This document shows positions 26,469 through 34,308 of a DNA stretch of 64,000 nucleotides, one piece after another; the stretch's first letter is position 1; every line of letters begins with the position of its first letter. The DNA is from Nodosilinea sp. PGN35. Lineage in GTDB: Bacteria; Cyanobacteriota; Cyanobacteriia; Phormidesmidales; Phormidesmidaceae. The translations under genes and the position numbers were made by a program. The stretch spans positions 62,001-126,000 of the forward strand of contig NZ_JAQKQJ010000018.1 in assembly GCF_029109325.1 (NCBI RefSeq). The letters run 5' to 3'. The notes under the pieces are model-generated. The model had not been told where the DNA came from. It did no database searches and saw only the letters and a program-made list of their open reading frames with translations.

Positions 26469-26792
26469 CTACTTCCAGGCGCGGTTCTCTAAATCGCGCA
26501 CCTGGCGCTCCAGGCGATCGAGCCTGCCGCGCAGCTCGTCCATTTCGGCCTGGCGGGGCACGCCCAGGTCTTGCAGCGTATTGCGAAACAGCCGCTGAAA
26601 CTGATCTTCGATCGCGCCGTTGCCCTCGTTGAGCTGAGCCATGACCTCATCCATCAGGGTGCGGGCCTGCTCGGGGTTAAACTGACCCTCGCGCACCCAC
26701 TCCTCGCTGACCTGCTTGACCCGCTCGGCGACCAGGGAGGTGGTGCCCACACCAATCATGAGCAACTGGCGCAAAAGGTTGTTGGTGTCCAT
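26469..26792 (-). CDS. Phasin-like small helical protein
   Basis: 107 residues. The N terminus (LLRQLLMIGVGTTSLVAERV) is an amphipathic helix, followed by charged helices and a C-terminal heptad coiled coil (MDELRGRLDRLERQVRDLENR). This layout resembles phasin/PhaF-like proteins associated with polyhydroxyalkanoate granules, and also the bacterial PhaI-like family found in cyanobacteria. Association with storage granules is inference. An AAGGAGATT-type Shine-Dalgarno precedes the ATG on the reverse strand (about 26800). Confidence 0.7.
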   Translation of the reverse strand: MDTNNLLRQLLMIGVGTTSLVAERVKQVSEEWVREGQFNPEQARTLMDEVMAQLNEGNGAIEDQFQRLFRNTLQDLGVPRQAEMDELRGRLDRLERQVRDLENRAWK

Positions 26793-27019
26793 TAAAATCT
26801 CCTTGCTATGTGCGGGGCGCGATCGATGGAGCCCTCAGGCGATCGATTTCAGGAATTGACTGGGGCTTAGGGGCTTAGTTGAAGGCATTTAGAGCCATAC
26901 CGTATAATCCTTGACCTCAAACCCGATTGGCCACCCATTCATTCTGTCAGAGATTTCGTTGACCCCTGGGTATTGAAAGCCGAACCCAACCCGCCCCAGG
27001 CCCACAGCCGCTGGGCCGT

Positions 27020-27724
27020 TTATTGACGCAGCTCATCTACCTTGGCCCGCACCGCCTGGATGTCTTGCCACATCAGCCACTTGGGGCTGCCCTTGTCGCG
27101 CGACGGGTTGCGCAGCAGGTAGGCGGGGTGAAAGATCGGCATGCACAGTCGGCCCTCCCACTCCATCCACTGGCCGCGCACTTTGCTGATGCCCGACTTG
27201 ACCCCCAGCAGCGCCTTGAGGGCCGTCGCTCCGGTGAGCAAAATAATTTTGGGATCCACTAACCGAATTTGCTCCAGCAGGTAGCCTTTGCAGGCGGCCA
27301 CTTCGGCGGTGGTGGGCACGCGGTTTTCGGGTGGGCGACACTTGACGATGTTGCAAATGTACACATCGGTCTCGGTATTAAAGCGCACCGACTCGAGAAT
27401 TTTCTCCAGCAGCTGCCCCGACTTGCCCACAAAGGGCAGCCCCTGTTCATCCTCCTGCTGCCCAGGCCCTTCGCCAATGATCAGCACAGGGGCGGTGGGG
27501 CTGCCCCGGCTGACCACCACGTGGGTGCGGGTTGCGGCCAGATCACAGCGCAAGCAGCCCCGACAGTGGGTGCCCAGGGTCTCCAGGTCAGGATAGATGC
27601 CGGGGGGAATCGGCACCGCGCCGTCGGTGGGTATGGCGTCAAAATCTACGGGGCGGGGGGCTGCTGCTGCACCGTCGGTCGCGCCGCTATCGGCGCTAAA
27701 CAGGCTAAATTGCTCGTCGGCCAT
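27020..27724 (-). CDS. Family 4-type uracil-DNA glycosylase (iron-sulfur)
   Basis: 234 residues. The first ~45 residues are variable. The core has CRGCLRCDLAATRTHVV (two Cys of the 4Fe-4S cluster), IGEGPGQQEDEQGLPFVGKSG (motif 1, GEGPG), ICNIVKCRPPENR (third cluster Cys), ILLTGATALKALLG, and IFHPAYLLR (motif 2 with the catalytic His). The enzyme removes uracil from DNA to start base-excision repair. It is monocistronic, with a 172-bp gap to the S1 gene, which reads the other way. Confidence 0.93.
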   Translation of the reverse strand: MADEQFSLFSADSGATDGAAAAPRPVDFDAIPTDGAVPIPPGIYPDLETLGTHCRGCLRCDLAATRTHVVVSRGSPTAPVLIIGEGPGQQEDEQGLPFVGKSGQLLEKILESVRFNTETDVYICNIVKCRPPENRVPTTAEVAACKGYLLEQIRLVDPKIILLTGATALKALLGVKSGISKVRGQWMEWEGRLCMPIFHPAYLLRNPSRDKGSPKWLMWQDIQAVRAKVDELRQ

Positions 27725-27896
27725 CGATTCTTGGGGGCTACATCATCCTCTCGGCATTATTGTAAAGGGTCTCGGCTCGCCCGGGGGAGGCGGTGGCTCA
27801 GCGGTGCCCCAGCAGGGCGTTGTATAGTAGAAAGCCAGCTCAATTGTGTCTGTCGTTTTGTTTGTTGTTTGTGTTTGTTGTCCAGGAGCCTCAGCC

Positions 27897-28775
27897 TTGA
27901 CTTTTTCCGCCGACGATTTTGCCAGAGCCCTTGAGGCCCACGACTACGATTTTCAGGTGGGCAGCACCGTAACCGGCACCGTAATTGCCCTAGCTAACGA
28001 TGGGGCCACGATTGACATTGGCGGCAAGTCGTCGGCCTTTATGCCCATTCGTGAGGCGGCGGTGCGGGCCATTACCTCCTTTGAAGGGGTGCTCGAGCCC
28101 GGTGCAGAGTACTCGTTTCAGGTGATTCGAGACCAGGATGCCGACGGCCAGGTGCTGCTGTCAATTCGCAAGCTCCAGCTCAAACAGCTGTGGGATAGGC
28201 TGGCCCAGCAGGCCGAGGAGAGTGCCGTGATGGAGGTCAAAGTCACCGGCTACAACAAGGGCGGCGTGACGGTCGATGTGGAGGGTCTGCGGGGGTTTGT
28301 GCCGCGATCGCACCTGGGCCGCACCTACGAAGATCTCTCCGAAGCCGTAGGCCAGCGCCTGACTGTAGGGTTCCTTGAAGTCAATCCCGCCGCCAACAAG
28401 CTGGTGATGTCGGCCCGCATCGCCGCCCGCAGCCAGGTGATGAGCACCCTGGCGCTGGGCCAGCTGATCGAGGGCACCGTGGCCAGCCTCAAACCCTTTG
28501 GCGCGTTTGTCGAGTTTGACGGCATCAGCGGGCTGCTGCACATCAAGCAAATCAGCAAAAACTATGTGGAGTCGCTGCCCACGGTGCTGAAGGTGGGCCA
28601 GCCGATCAAGGCGGTGGTCGTTGGTCTCGACCCTGAACGCAACCGTATTTCGCTCTCGACCAAGGTGCTCGAAAAGTACCCCGGCGAGGTGATCAAAGAA
28701 GCCGAGGCCGTGTTTGAAGACGCCGAAAACCGCCTGGGCGACGTCAGCCGTATGCTGAACGACAGCGAGGCCTAG
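27897..28775 (+). CDS. rps1: S1 RNA-binding domain protein, ribosomal protein S1 homologue
   Basis: 292 residues from TTG 27897, which follows AGGAG (27884-27888) at 8 bp. Three S1 domains are visible: residues ~20-85 (VGSTVTGTVIALANDGATIDIGGK), ~105-165 (VMEVKVTGYNKGGVTVDVEGLRGFVPRSHL), and ~185-260 (GQLIEGTVASLKPFGAFVEFDGISGLLHIKQIS). Cyanobacteria and chloroplasts have short, three-domain S1 proteins that bind mRNA on the 30S subunit or act independently of Shine-Dalgarno pairing; they carry two paralogues, and which one this is cannot be told here. The Tab2-like gene starts 5 bp after the stop, so the two are translationally linked. Confidence 0.9.
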   Translation: MTFSADDFARALEAHDYDFQVGSTVTGTVIALANDGATIDIGGKSSAFMPIREAAVRAITSFEGVLEPGAEYSFQVIRDQDADGQVLLSIRKLQLKQLWDRLAQQAEESAVMEVKVTGYNKGGVTVDVEGLRGFVPRSHLGRTYEDLSEAVGQRLTVGFLEVNPAANKLVMSARIAARSQVMSTLALGQLIEGTVASLKPFGAFVEFDGISGLLHIKQISKNYVESLPTVLKVGQPIKAVVVGLDPERNRISLSTKVLEKYPGEVIKEAEAVFEDAENRLGDVSRMLNDSEA

Positions 28776-28780
28776 GCGCT

Positions 28781-29653
28781 ATGGGCACCGTGTGGGAACT
28801 CGACTTCTACTCCCGGCCCGTGCTGGATGAAAACGGCAAAAAACTCTGGGAAGTGCTGCTCTGCGAAGGGCTAGTAGACACCAGCACCGTCGATCAGCGC
28901 TTTCGCTACAGTCAGTTTTTGCCCAGCAGCGAGGTCAATTCGATTGTGCTCAAGGGGGCGATCGAGGCGGCGATCGCCGAGGCCATCAGCCAGGGCTTCT
29001 CGCCCCCCAGCCGCATTCGGTACTTTCGCTACCAAATGCAAAACATGATCCTGCGGGCCTGCGACGAGGCGGGCATTCCGGCGCGGCCCAGTCGGCGCAC
29101 CGTGGCCTTGCAGCGCTGGCTGAGCGATCGCCACGCCACCGTCTACCCCGAGATGGCGGGCTACACCAGCGCGCCGTCGCCCTCGGTAGCCGCCCCGCCC
29201 CCCAGCCCCCAGCCCCTGCCCGACGCCCTGCTGGGCCAGCAGTGGGCCTTTGTCACCCTTGAGGCCGCCGCCTTTACCGACCTGCCGGAGTGGGAGATTG
29301 GTTTTGGCGAATCGTTTCCCCTGGATATGGCGAATTTAGACCCCAGCACCCCGATTCCCGGCCTGCTGATCTTTTCGCCCCGCGCCACCGCCCTGGCCGC
29401 GTGGATGTCGGGCCTGGAGCTGGCCTACTGGCGCATTGAGGCCGGTAAGACGCCCCAAATTGTCCTCGAAACCGGAGCCTCTGACAGCTGGGTGCTAGCG
29501 GGTTTGCCTGGCCCTAAGCTGTTGGCCGAAGCCCAGGCGTTTGAAGCTGCTAAGGCCAAAGCCAACCAGGTGCACTTTCTCGGCATTCAAGACCGCCGCG
29601 AGAGCGAAGCCTTCGCTGGCTTCTGGCTGCTGCAAGAGCTGCCGCTGGGGTAG
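28781..29653 (+). CDS. Tab2/Atab2-family RNA-binding protein
   Basis: 290 residues. It begins TVWELDFYSRPVLDENGKKLWEVLLC and ends VHFLGIQDRRESEAFAGFWLLQE, both hallmarks of the DUF1092/Tab2 family. The N-terminal domain has RIRYFRYQMQNMILRAC and a middle Pro-rich linker (about 130-150). In Chlamydomonas, Tab2 binds the psaB mRNA leader and is needed for its translation; cyanobacterial relatives are thought to help photosystem biogenesis. Coupling to an S1 gene (5 bp apart) fits a role in translation. Confidence 0.92.
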   Translation: MGTVWELDFYSRPVLDENGKKLWEVLLCEGLVDTSTVDQRFRYSQFLPSSEVNSIVLKGAIEAAIAEAISQGFSPPSRIRYFRYQMQNMILRACDEAGIPARPSRRTVALQRWLSDRHATVYPEMAGYTSAPSPSVAAPPPSPQPLPDALLGQQWAFVTLEAAAFTDLPEWEIGFGESFPLDMANLDPSTPIPGLLIFSPRATALAAWMSGLELAYWRIEAGKTPQIVLETGASDSWVLAGLPGPKLLAEAQAFEAAKAKANQVHFLGIQDRRESEAFAGFWLLQELPLG

Positions 29654-29691
29654 GACGAATGGCCCCTTGCCGGCGGGATTCCTGTTTTGCA

Positions 29692-29722
29692 GATCCCAGG
29701 GTTTTTGGAGAACCCTGGGATC
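29692..29722 (+). terminator. Hairpin after the S1-Tab2 pair
   Basis: GATCCCAGGGTT (29692-29703) pairs with AACCCTGGGATC (29711-29722) as a perfect 12-bp stem. A weak TAGTT follows. It probably ends the rps1-Tab2 transcript, 39 bp after the stop. Confidence 0.65.
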
Positions 29723-29749
29723 TAGTTCTGCGCCACGGGAGAATTTAGG

Positions 29750-30616
29750 ATGCAAACTGCCAAGCAACCCGCGATTATCGACGGTATTGCCCGCTGGCCC
29801 CACTGGCGCAATGTGGGAATTTACGCGCTGCTGGTGGCGATCGCCCTAATCATGGTCTTCCCGCTCCTGTGGCTGCTCAGCACCTCCTTTAAAGGAGCGA
29901 CCGAAAACCTGCTGGCCACCCCGCCCCAGCTCTTGCCCCGGCAGCCGACCCTGGCCAACTACCGCCAGGTGTGGGCTGCCAACCCCTTTGGCCAGTACTT
30001 TCTCAACAGCACCATTGTGGCGGTGCTGACGGTGGCAGCCAACTTGCTGCTCTGTTCGCTAGCGGCCTACCCCCTGGCGCGACTGTCGTTTTTGGGGCGC
30101 GACACCCTGCTGGCGCTGATTGTGGCTACCATCATGATCCCGTTTCAGGTGGTGATGATCCCGCTGTACATTTTGGCGGTGAACCTGGGCCTGCGGAACA
30201 CCTACCTGGGGCTGGTGCTGCCCTACCTGGCCTCGGCCTTTGGCATTTTTCTCATGCGCCAGGCGTTTCAGGGGGTGCCCAAGGAGCTAGAGGAGGCCGC
30301 CCGCATGGATGGCTGCTCTGACCTGGGCATCTGGTGGAACGTGATGCTGCCCGCCACCCGTCCCGCCCTGGTCACCCTGGGCATCTTTGTGTTTATTGGC
30401 ACCTGGGGAGAATTTCTCTGGCCGCTAATTTTGCTCGATCGCCCCGAGCGCTACACTCTGCCTCTGGGGGTGGCGCGCCTGGCGGGCAGCTTCTCGCTCG
30501 ACTGGCGATTGATTGCGGCGGGGTCGATTTTGTCGGTGCTGCCTGCGATCGCGGTGTTTGTGCTGTTGCAGCGCTACATTGTGCCCACAGAGACAGGGAG
30601 TGGCGTGAAGGGGTAG
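29750..30616 (+). CDS. Carbohydrate ABC transporter permease (MalG type), orphan
   Basis: 288 residues with six membrane helices. The cytoplasmic EAA loop is intact (LEEAARMDGCSDLGIWWNVMLPATRP), so it can dock with an ATPase. PFQVVMIPLYILAVNLGLRNTYLGLVLPYL is typical of the MalG/UgpE group of sugar permeases. No binding protein, MalF-type partner or ATPase gene is adjacent, so it must use components encoded elsewhere. Candidate substrates in cyanobacteria are glucosylglycerol, trehalose or sucrose; the sequence does not decide. The start is ATG 29750; a hairpin separates it from the upstream gene. Confidence 0.9.
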   Translation: MQTAKQPAIIDGIARWPHWRNVGIYALLVAIALIMVFPLLWLLSTSFKGATENLLATPPQLLPRQPTLANYRQVWAANPFGQYFLNSTIVAVLTVAANLLLCSLAAYPLARLSFLGRDTLLALIVATIMIPFQVVMIPLYILAVNLGLRNTYLGLVLPYLASAFGIFLMRQAFQGVPKELEEAARMDGCSDLGIWWNVMLPATRPALVTLGIFVFIGTWGEFLWPLILLDRPERYTLPLGVARLAGSFSLDWRLIAAGSILSVLPAIAVFVLLQRYIVPTETGSGVKG

Positions 30617-30686
30617 CTCGCTGTCTGGGCGGGGGGGCGCAGGGGGCTGAACCCGGCAGATCTGGCCTGAGGTGAAGCCGTTATAC

Positions 30687-30698
30687 TACTAAATAGTA
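30687..30698. promoter_or_regulatory. Possible ArsR-type operator
   Basis: TACTAAATAGTA is a 12-bp inverted repeat in an AT-rich patch (30680-30711) some 50 bp upstream of the ArsR-family gene. Autoregulation through such an inverted repeat is typical of the family. Overlap with a -10 element is likely. Confidence 0.35.
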
Positions 30699-30747
30699 AT
30701 AAAATATATCTTCAGCTTTTTCCCTCTGGCCTCTGGTCTTTCCCCCT

Positions 30748-31158
30748 ATGGCGCTGTCTTCTACGGTTTCCCCGGCACCTTCTGCCGCCGTCCGCAACGA
30801 CGATGACTGTCGATTGGTGCGGCTGGCCCCCGAAACGCTACAGCTAGTGGCAGACTTCTTTAAGGTGCTGTCTGAGTCGAGCCGGTTGCAGATTGTGTGC
30901 GCCCTCAAGACCGGCCAAAAGAATGTCACCGAAATCATTGCAGCTACGGGGCTGGGCCAGGCCAACGTGTCTAAGCACCTGAAAATTTTGGCCCAGGCGG
31001 GCATTGTGAAGCGCCAGCAGCAGGGAGTCTGCGTGTACTATCAGATCGCCAATGACTTTGTGTTTGAGCTGTGCGAGCTGGTGTGCAATTCTCTGTCGGT
31101 GCAAATACAGCAGCAGTCTGAGAAAATTGCCCATCTAGAGGCTTTTCGTCAGGGTTAG
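30748..31158 (+). CDS. ArsR/SmtB-family transcriptional regulator
   Basis: 136 residues. The winged helix covers residues ~30-110: FFKVLSESSRLQIVCALK, the recognition helix GLGQANVSKHLKILAQAG, and the wing VKRQQQGVCVYYQI. The C-terminal helix has FELCELVCNSL with two Cys spaced by three residues; other Cys are at CRLVR and IVCALK. Such cysteine pairs in this family can bind a metal or sense thiol oxidation or sulfide; which one applies is not decidable. No metal transporter or detoxification gene is adjacent, so its regulon lies elsewhere or is itself. Confidence 0.88.
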   Translation: MALSSTVSPAPSAAVRNDDDCRLVRLAPETLQLVADFFKVLSESSRLQIVCALKTGQKNVTEIIAATGLGQANVSKHLKILAQAGIVKRQQQGVCVYYQIANDFVFELCELVCNSLSVQIQQQSEKIAHLEAFRQG

Positions 31159-31362
31159 AGGGGGAAATGGGGCGATCGCGCCCAGCCCTCGCCGCCAAAG
31201 TCGTCGTCTCCTTGGGGTAGGCGGGCGCATTGGTCAGACTGGCTTTATCAGTTTCTTAGATTGCTCCCCTAGGTTGGGGCTGGTGATGAGTTCACCACTG
31301 GTTTGCAGAGCCGTTTCCCCCAAGGCGACGGCAATTTATTCTGTTTGTGAGATTTACCGACT

Positions 31363-31941
31363 ATGAAATTAAAACCCCTGGCTGTGGTTCTGTTCGCGTC
31401 CGCTGCCGCCGTTGGCCTGTCGATTTCAACGGCCTTTGCCCAGGTCGCCGAGGTCAATGTGGATCTCCTTAACGTGCGATCGGGCCCTGGCAGAAACTTT
31501 GCCGTGCGCGGTACCATCCCCCAGGGAGCCCAGGCCAAGATCATTCAAACCCAGGGCGACTGGCTCTACATTGTCACGGGGCCTATTGAGGGCTGGGTGT
31601 ACGCTCCCCTCGTCACCATTCTGGATCAGCCGGGACCAGGGGTGGAAGCACCGCTGACCACCGTGATGGTCTGCAATGGCACCAACCGCACCACCGCCCG
31701 CGTGTACCGCCAAAATGGTGAGCTGAAGCTGCGGGTGCACGATCGCCTCGACAATCTCACCTGGCTGGATACCCCCGCCCGGATGGAAACCACGGGTGGG
31801 GCGACCAGCTACACCAATATTCGCGGTGAGCAAACGACTCGGGTGTTGCAAAGCCAAAGCTCACCGACCAACTGCTCGATTCAAACCAGTAATCGTCCGT
31901 TAGAGACCGGAGTGGTAACTGAAATAGAGCAGCCTCGCTGA
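31363..31941 (+). CDS. Exported SH3b-domain protein
   Basis: 192 residues. A signal peptide is clear (residues 1-26, hydrophobic core then ALA-like FAQ cleavage). Residues 27-90 are a bacterial SH3 domain: VDLLNVRSGPGRNFAVRGTIPQGAQ, ending GWVYAPLV. The C-terminal half has two Cys (VMVCNGTNR and NCSIQT) that may pair, plus beta-rich sequence. SH3b domains bind peptidoglycan or proline-rich peptides in the periplasm or outer layer. A specific role is unknown. Confidence 0.85.
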   Translation: MKLKPLAVVLFASAAAVGLSISTAFAQVAEVNVDLLNVRSGPGRNFAVRGTIPQGAQAKIIQTQGDWLYIVTGPIEGWVYAPLVTILDQPGPGVEAPLTTVMVCNGTNRTTARVYRQNGELKLRVHDRLDNLTWLDTPARMETTGGATSYTNIRGEQTTRVLQSQSSPTNCSIQTSNRPLETGVVTEIEQPR

Positions 31942-31980
31942 ACGGTAGGTGGCTTTAGAAAGAGCATCGTTCCAATCCTC

Positions 31981-32000
31981 GCCCGGTTTTGAGGCCGGGC
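31981..32000. terminator. Hairpin between converging genes
   Basis: GCCCGG (31981-31986) pairs with CCGGGC (31995-32000). It lies between the stops of the SH3b gene and the DUF58 gene and may serve both directions; there is no T-run. Confidence 0.4.
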
Positions 32001-32011
32001 GCTATGGAAGC

Positions 32012-33334
32012 TTACAACTTGCCCTGGCTCTTGATGCGCAGATAGGCTTCGACTAGCGGGTCTGAGATCTGGTGGGCGGGGGCATCGAGCACCAGCACGC
32101 CGCGCTTTTTGAGCCGGGCAAAGGCGGCTTCTCGCTGGCTGAGCAAGTCCAGGGCCACGGCCCGCTGGTAGGCAGCATCGACCTGGGTAGTGGGCTGATG
32201 GGCCTGGCGGTCGATCGCCGGATCGCGCAGGGTGATGCAGAAGGGCAGGTGGCGGGGGCGCAGGCGGCTCAGGGCCGAGAGCAGTTCGGCGCTGGCGGTT
32301 TCATCTACAAGATCGGTGAGGATCACTACCAGGGAGCGGCGGTGCTGCTGCTGGGCGGCGTGGGTGGCGGCGGCCAGGTAGTCCGACTCCTCCAGCACGG
32401 GCTCGATGGGGGTGAGGCGATCGATCATCTGCTGAAAGTTGGCCCGCCCGCCCCTGGCGGGGATCCAGGTGTGCAGGGTGCGATCGAACACGCCCAAACC
32501 GACGCGATCGCCCCGACTCACCCCCGCCAGCGCCAGCGACAGGGCCGCATTCAGGCCCCAGTCGAAGCGGGTCAGCCCCTGCACTCGGGCGGTCATCAGC
32601 CGACCGCGATCGAGCAGAATCAGCAGGGTTTGCTCGCGCTCGGGCTCCAGCACCCGCACCAGGGGCTGGCTGAGGCGGGCAGTGGCTTTCCAGTCGATGA
32701 AGCGGGGGTCGTCGCCGGTACCGTACTCGCGCAGCTCGGCAAACTCGGTGCCCACCCCCATGCGCCGCTTTTGCTTGAGGGTGCCGGTGGCTTGCAGAGC
32801 CAGCTTCACCGAGAGCTGGTTGAGGCCGATCAGATCGGGGTAGACGGCCACGGTGGCGGCGGCAGGCACAGTCCAGTCGGCCCAGGCCAGGCCCAGGGGA
32901 CTGCGCTGCTGAAGTTGCAGGTCGCCCCAGGCATATTCGCCCCGCTGCTTGGGGTTGACGGTGTAGGCAATGGTTTCGGCGTCCTTCCCATTCAGAGCAA
33001 TCTCCAGCGGCATGGGGGTGCCGTCGAAGGCGCTGGGGTAGTTGTCGAACAGGCGCAGGCGCACTGGCGTAGAGGATTCCCCATGGAGCGAGATCGGGTT
33101 GTCGCGGCCAATGGACAGGCGGTGCAGCGGATCGCGCTCAATTTTGGCCCGGCGGGATTTGACTCGGAAGCCATCCCAAGACATTATGGCCAGCACTACG
33201 CCATCGAAGAGCAGCAGGGCGAGGAGGGCGATCGCCAGGCGGTTCGGCCCATCAAAAAAGTTGGTCAGCAGGGTGACGACCAGGCCGCCCCCCAGCAGCA
33301 GTCCGTAGGTGCGTCCGGTGGGAACGATCGCCAT
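32012..33334 (-). CDS. DUF58 domain protein, partner of MoxR ATPase
   Basis: 440 residues from ATG 33334, which overlaps the MoxR stop as TGATG. Two membrane helices near the N terminus (YGLLLGGGLVVTLLTNFF and LAIALLALLLFDGVVLAIM) are followed by a beta-rich region. The DUF58 core is ELREYGTGDDPRFIDWKATARLSQPLVR, then a von Willebrand-like fold (TLLILLDRGRLM with a partial MIDAS, GDRVGLGVFDR). MoxR/DUF58 pairs form chaperone-like complexes that mature other proteins. This is the last gene of a four-gene operon DUF4129-DUF4350-MoxR-DUF58. Confidence 0.9.
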   Translation of the reverse strand: MAIVPTGRTYGLLLGGGLVVTLLTNFFDGPNRLAIALLALLLFDGVVLAIMSWDGFRVKSRRAKIERDPLHRLSIGRDNPISLHGESSTPVRLRLFDNYPSAFDGTPMPLEIALNGKDAETIAYTVNPKQRGEYAWGDLQLQQRSPLGLAWADWTVPAAATVAVYPDLIGLNQLSVKLALQATGTLKQKRRMGVGTEFAELREYGTGDDPRFIDWKATARLSQPLVRVLEPEREQTLLILLDRGRLMTARVQGLTRFDWGLNAALSLALAGVSRGDRVGLGVFDRTLHTWIPARGGRANFQQMIDRLTPIEPVLEESDYLAAATHAAQQQHRRSLVVILTDLVDETASAELLSALSRLRPRHLPFCITLRDPAIDRQAHQPTTQVDAAYQRAVALDLLSQREAAFARLKKRGVLVLDAPAHQISDPLVEAYLRIKSQGKL

Positions 33335-34308
33335 CAGCGGGGCACCGCCACACTGCCGAGCACGCCCTGGATGACGCGATCGCAGCTCAGCCCGTCCAGC
33401 TGCGCCTCGGCCCCCAGCATCAGCCGATGGCGCAGCAGCGGCAGGGCGACGGCTTTCACATTGTCGGGGGTGACAAATTCCTGGCCGTGGAGCCAGGCGT
33501 GGGCTTTGCAGGCCGCCAGCCACTGCACCGTCGAGCGCGGCGAGGTGCCCAACTCCAGGTCGGGGTGCCGGCGGGTTTTGTGGGCCAGGGCCAGCAGATA
33601 GTCGAGAATGTTTTCCTGCACGGTCACGGCTTTGACGGCCTGACGGGCGGCGAGAATATGGCTGGCGGCGGCTATGGGTTTGAGTTGCCCAATGTCCAGG
33701 CGTTTGGCCTCGAACCCGGCCTGGGCGTTGAGCAGCATCTGCTTTTCTGCCGCCGGGGCCGGGTAGCCGACCACCAGCTTAAACAGAAAGCGATCGAGTT
33801 GAGCCTCGGGCAGGGGGTAGGTGCCCTCAAACTCCAGCGGGTTCTGGGTGGCCACCACCCAAAACAGGTCGGGCAGGGGGTGGCTGGTGCCATCCAGGGT
33901 GACCTGCTGTTCTTCCATGGCTTCGAGCAGGGCCGACTGGGTCTTAGGCGGGGTGCGGTTGATCTCGTCGGCCAAGAGCACCTGGGTAAAGACCGGGCCT
34001 TTTTTGAGGGTGAAGGTGCGGCTGGTGAGGTCAAACACGTTGGTGCCCGAAATGTCTGAGGGCAGAATGTCGGGGGTGAGCTGAATGCGGCCAAAGTCGG
34101 CCTGAATCAGCCTCGCCAGGGCGCGCACCAGCAGGGTTTTGCCGGTGCCGGGCACTCCTTCAAGAATGACGTGCCCCCCCGCCAGCAGAGCCACCAACAG
34201 CTCCTGCACCAGGGGTTCCTGGCCCACCACTACACCGCTGAGGGTTTTGCCGATGCGGGCGATCGCCCCCTGGAGGTCGTTTCGTTGGTCACTCTGGCGC
34301 TCACTCAT
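33334..34308 (-). CDS. MoxR-family AAA+ ATPase
   Basis: 324 residues from ATG 34308, in an 8-nt overlap with the preceding gene (GGCCATGAGTGAG). Walker A is GVPGTGKTLL, Walker B is VLLADEINRTPPKTQSALLEAMEE, sensor 1 is VVATQNPLEFEGTYPLPEAQLDRF, and PRSTVQWLAACKAHA is the lid. MoxR ATPases act as chaperones that remodel or insert cofactors into partner proteins containing von Willebrand-like domains. The DUF58 protein downstream is the expected partner. Confidence 0.94.
   Translation of the reverse strand: MSERQSDQRNDLQGAIARIGKTLSGVVVGQEPLVQELLVALLAGGHVILEGVPGTGKTLLVRALARLIQADFGRIQLTPDILPSDISGTNVFDLTSRTFTLKKGPVFTQVLLADEINRTPPKTQSALLEAMEEQQVTLDGTSHPLPDLFWVVATQNPLEFEGTYPLPEAQLDRFLFKLVVGYPAPAAEKQMLLNAQAGFEAKRLDIGQLKPIAAASHILAARQAVKAVTVQENILDYLLALAHKTRRHPDLELGTSPRSTVQWLAACKAHAWLHGQEFVTPDNVKAVALPLLRHRLMLGAEAQLDGLSCDRVIQGVLGSVAVPR

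Noticed and set aside
33990..34010. Third copy of the GGTCAAAGACC element in the MoxR gene
   Set aside because: GGTAAAGACCGGGCC encodes a conserved part of MoxR and lacks the GGTC-AAA-GACC hairpin.
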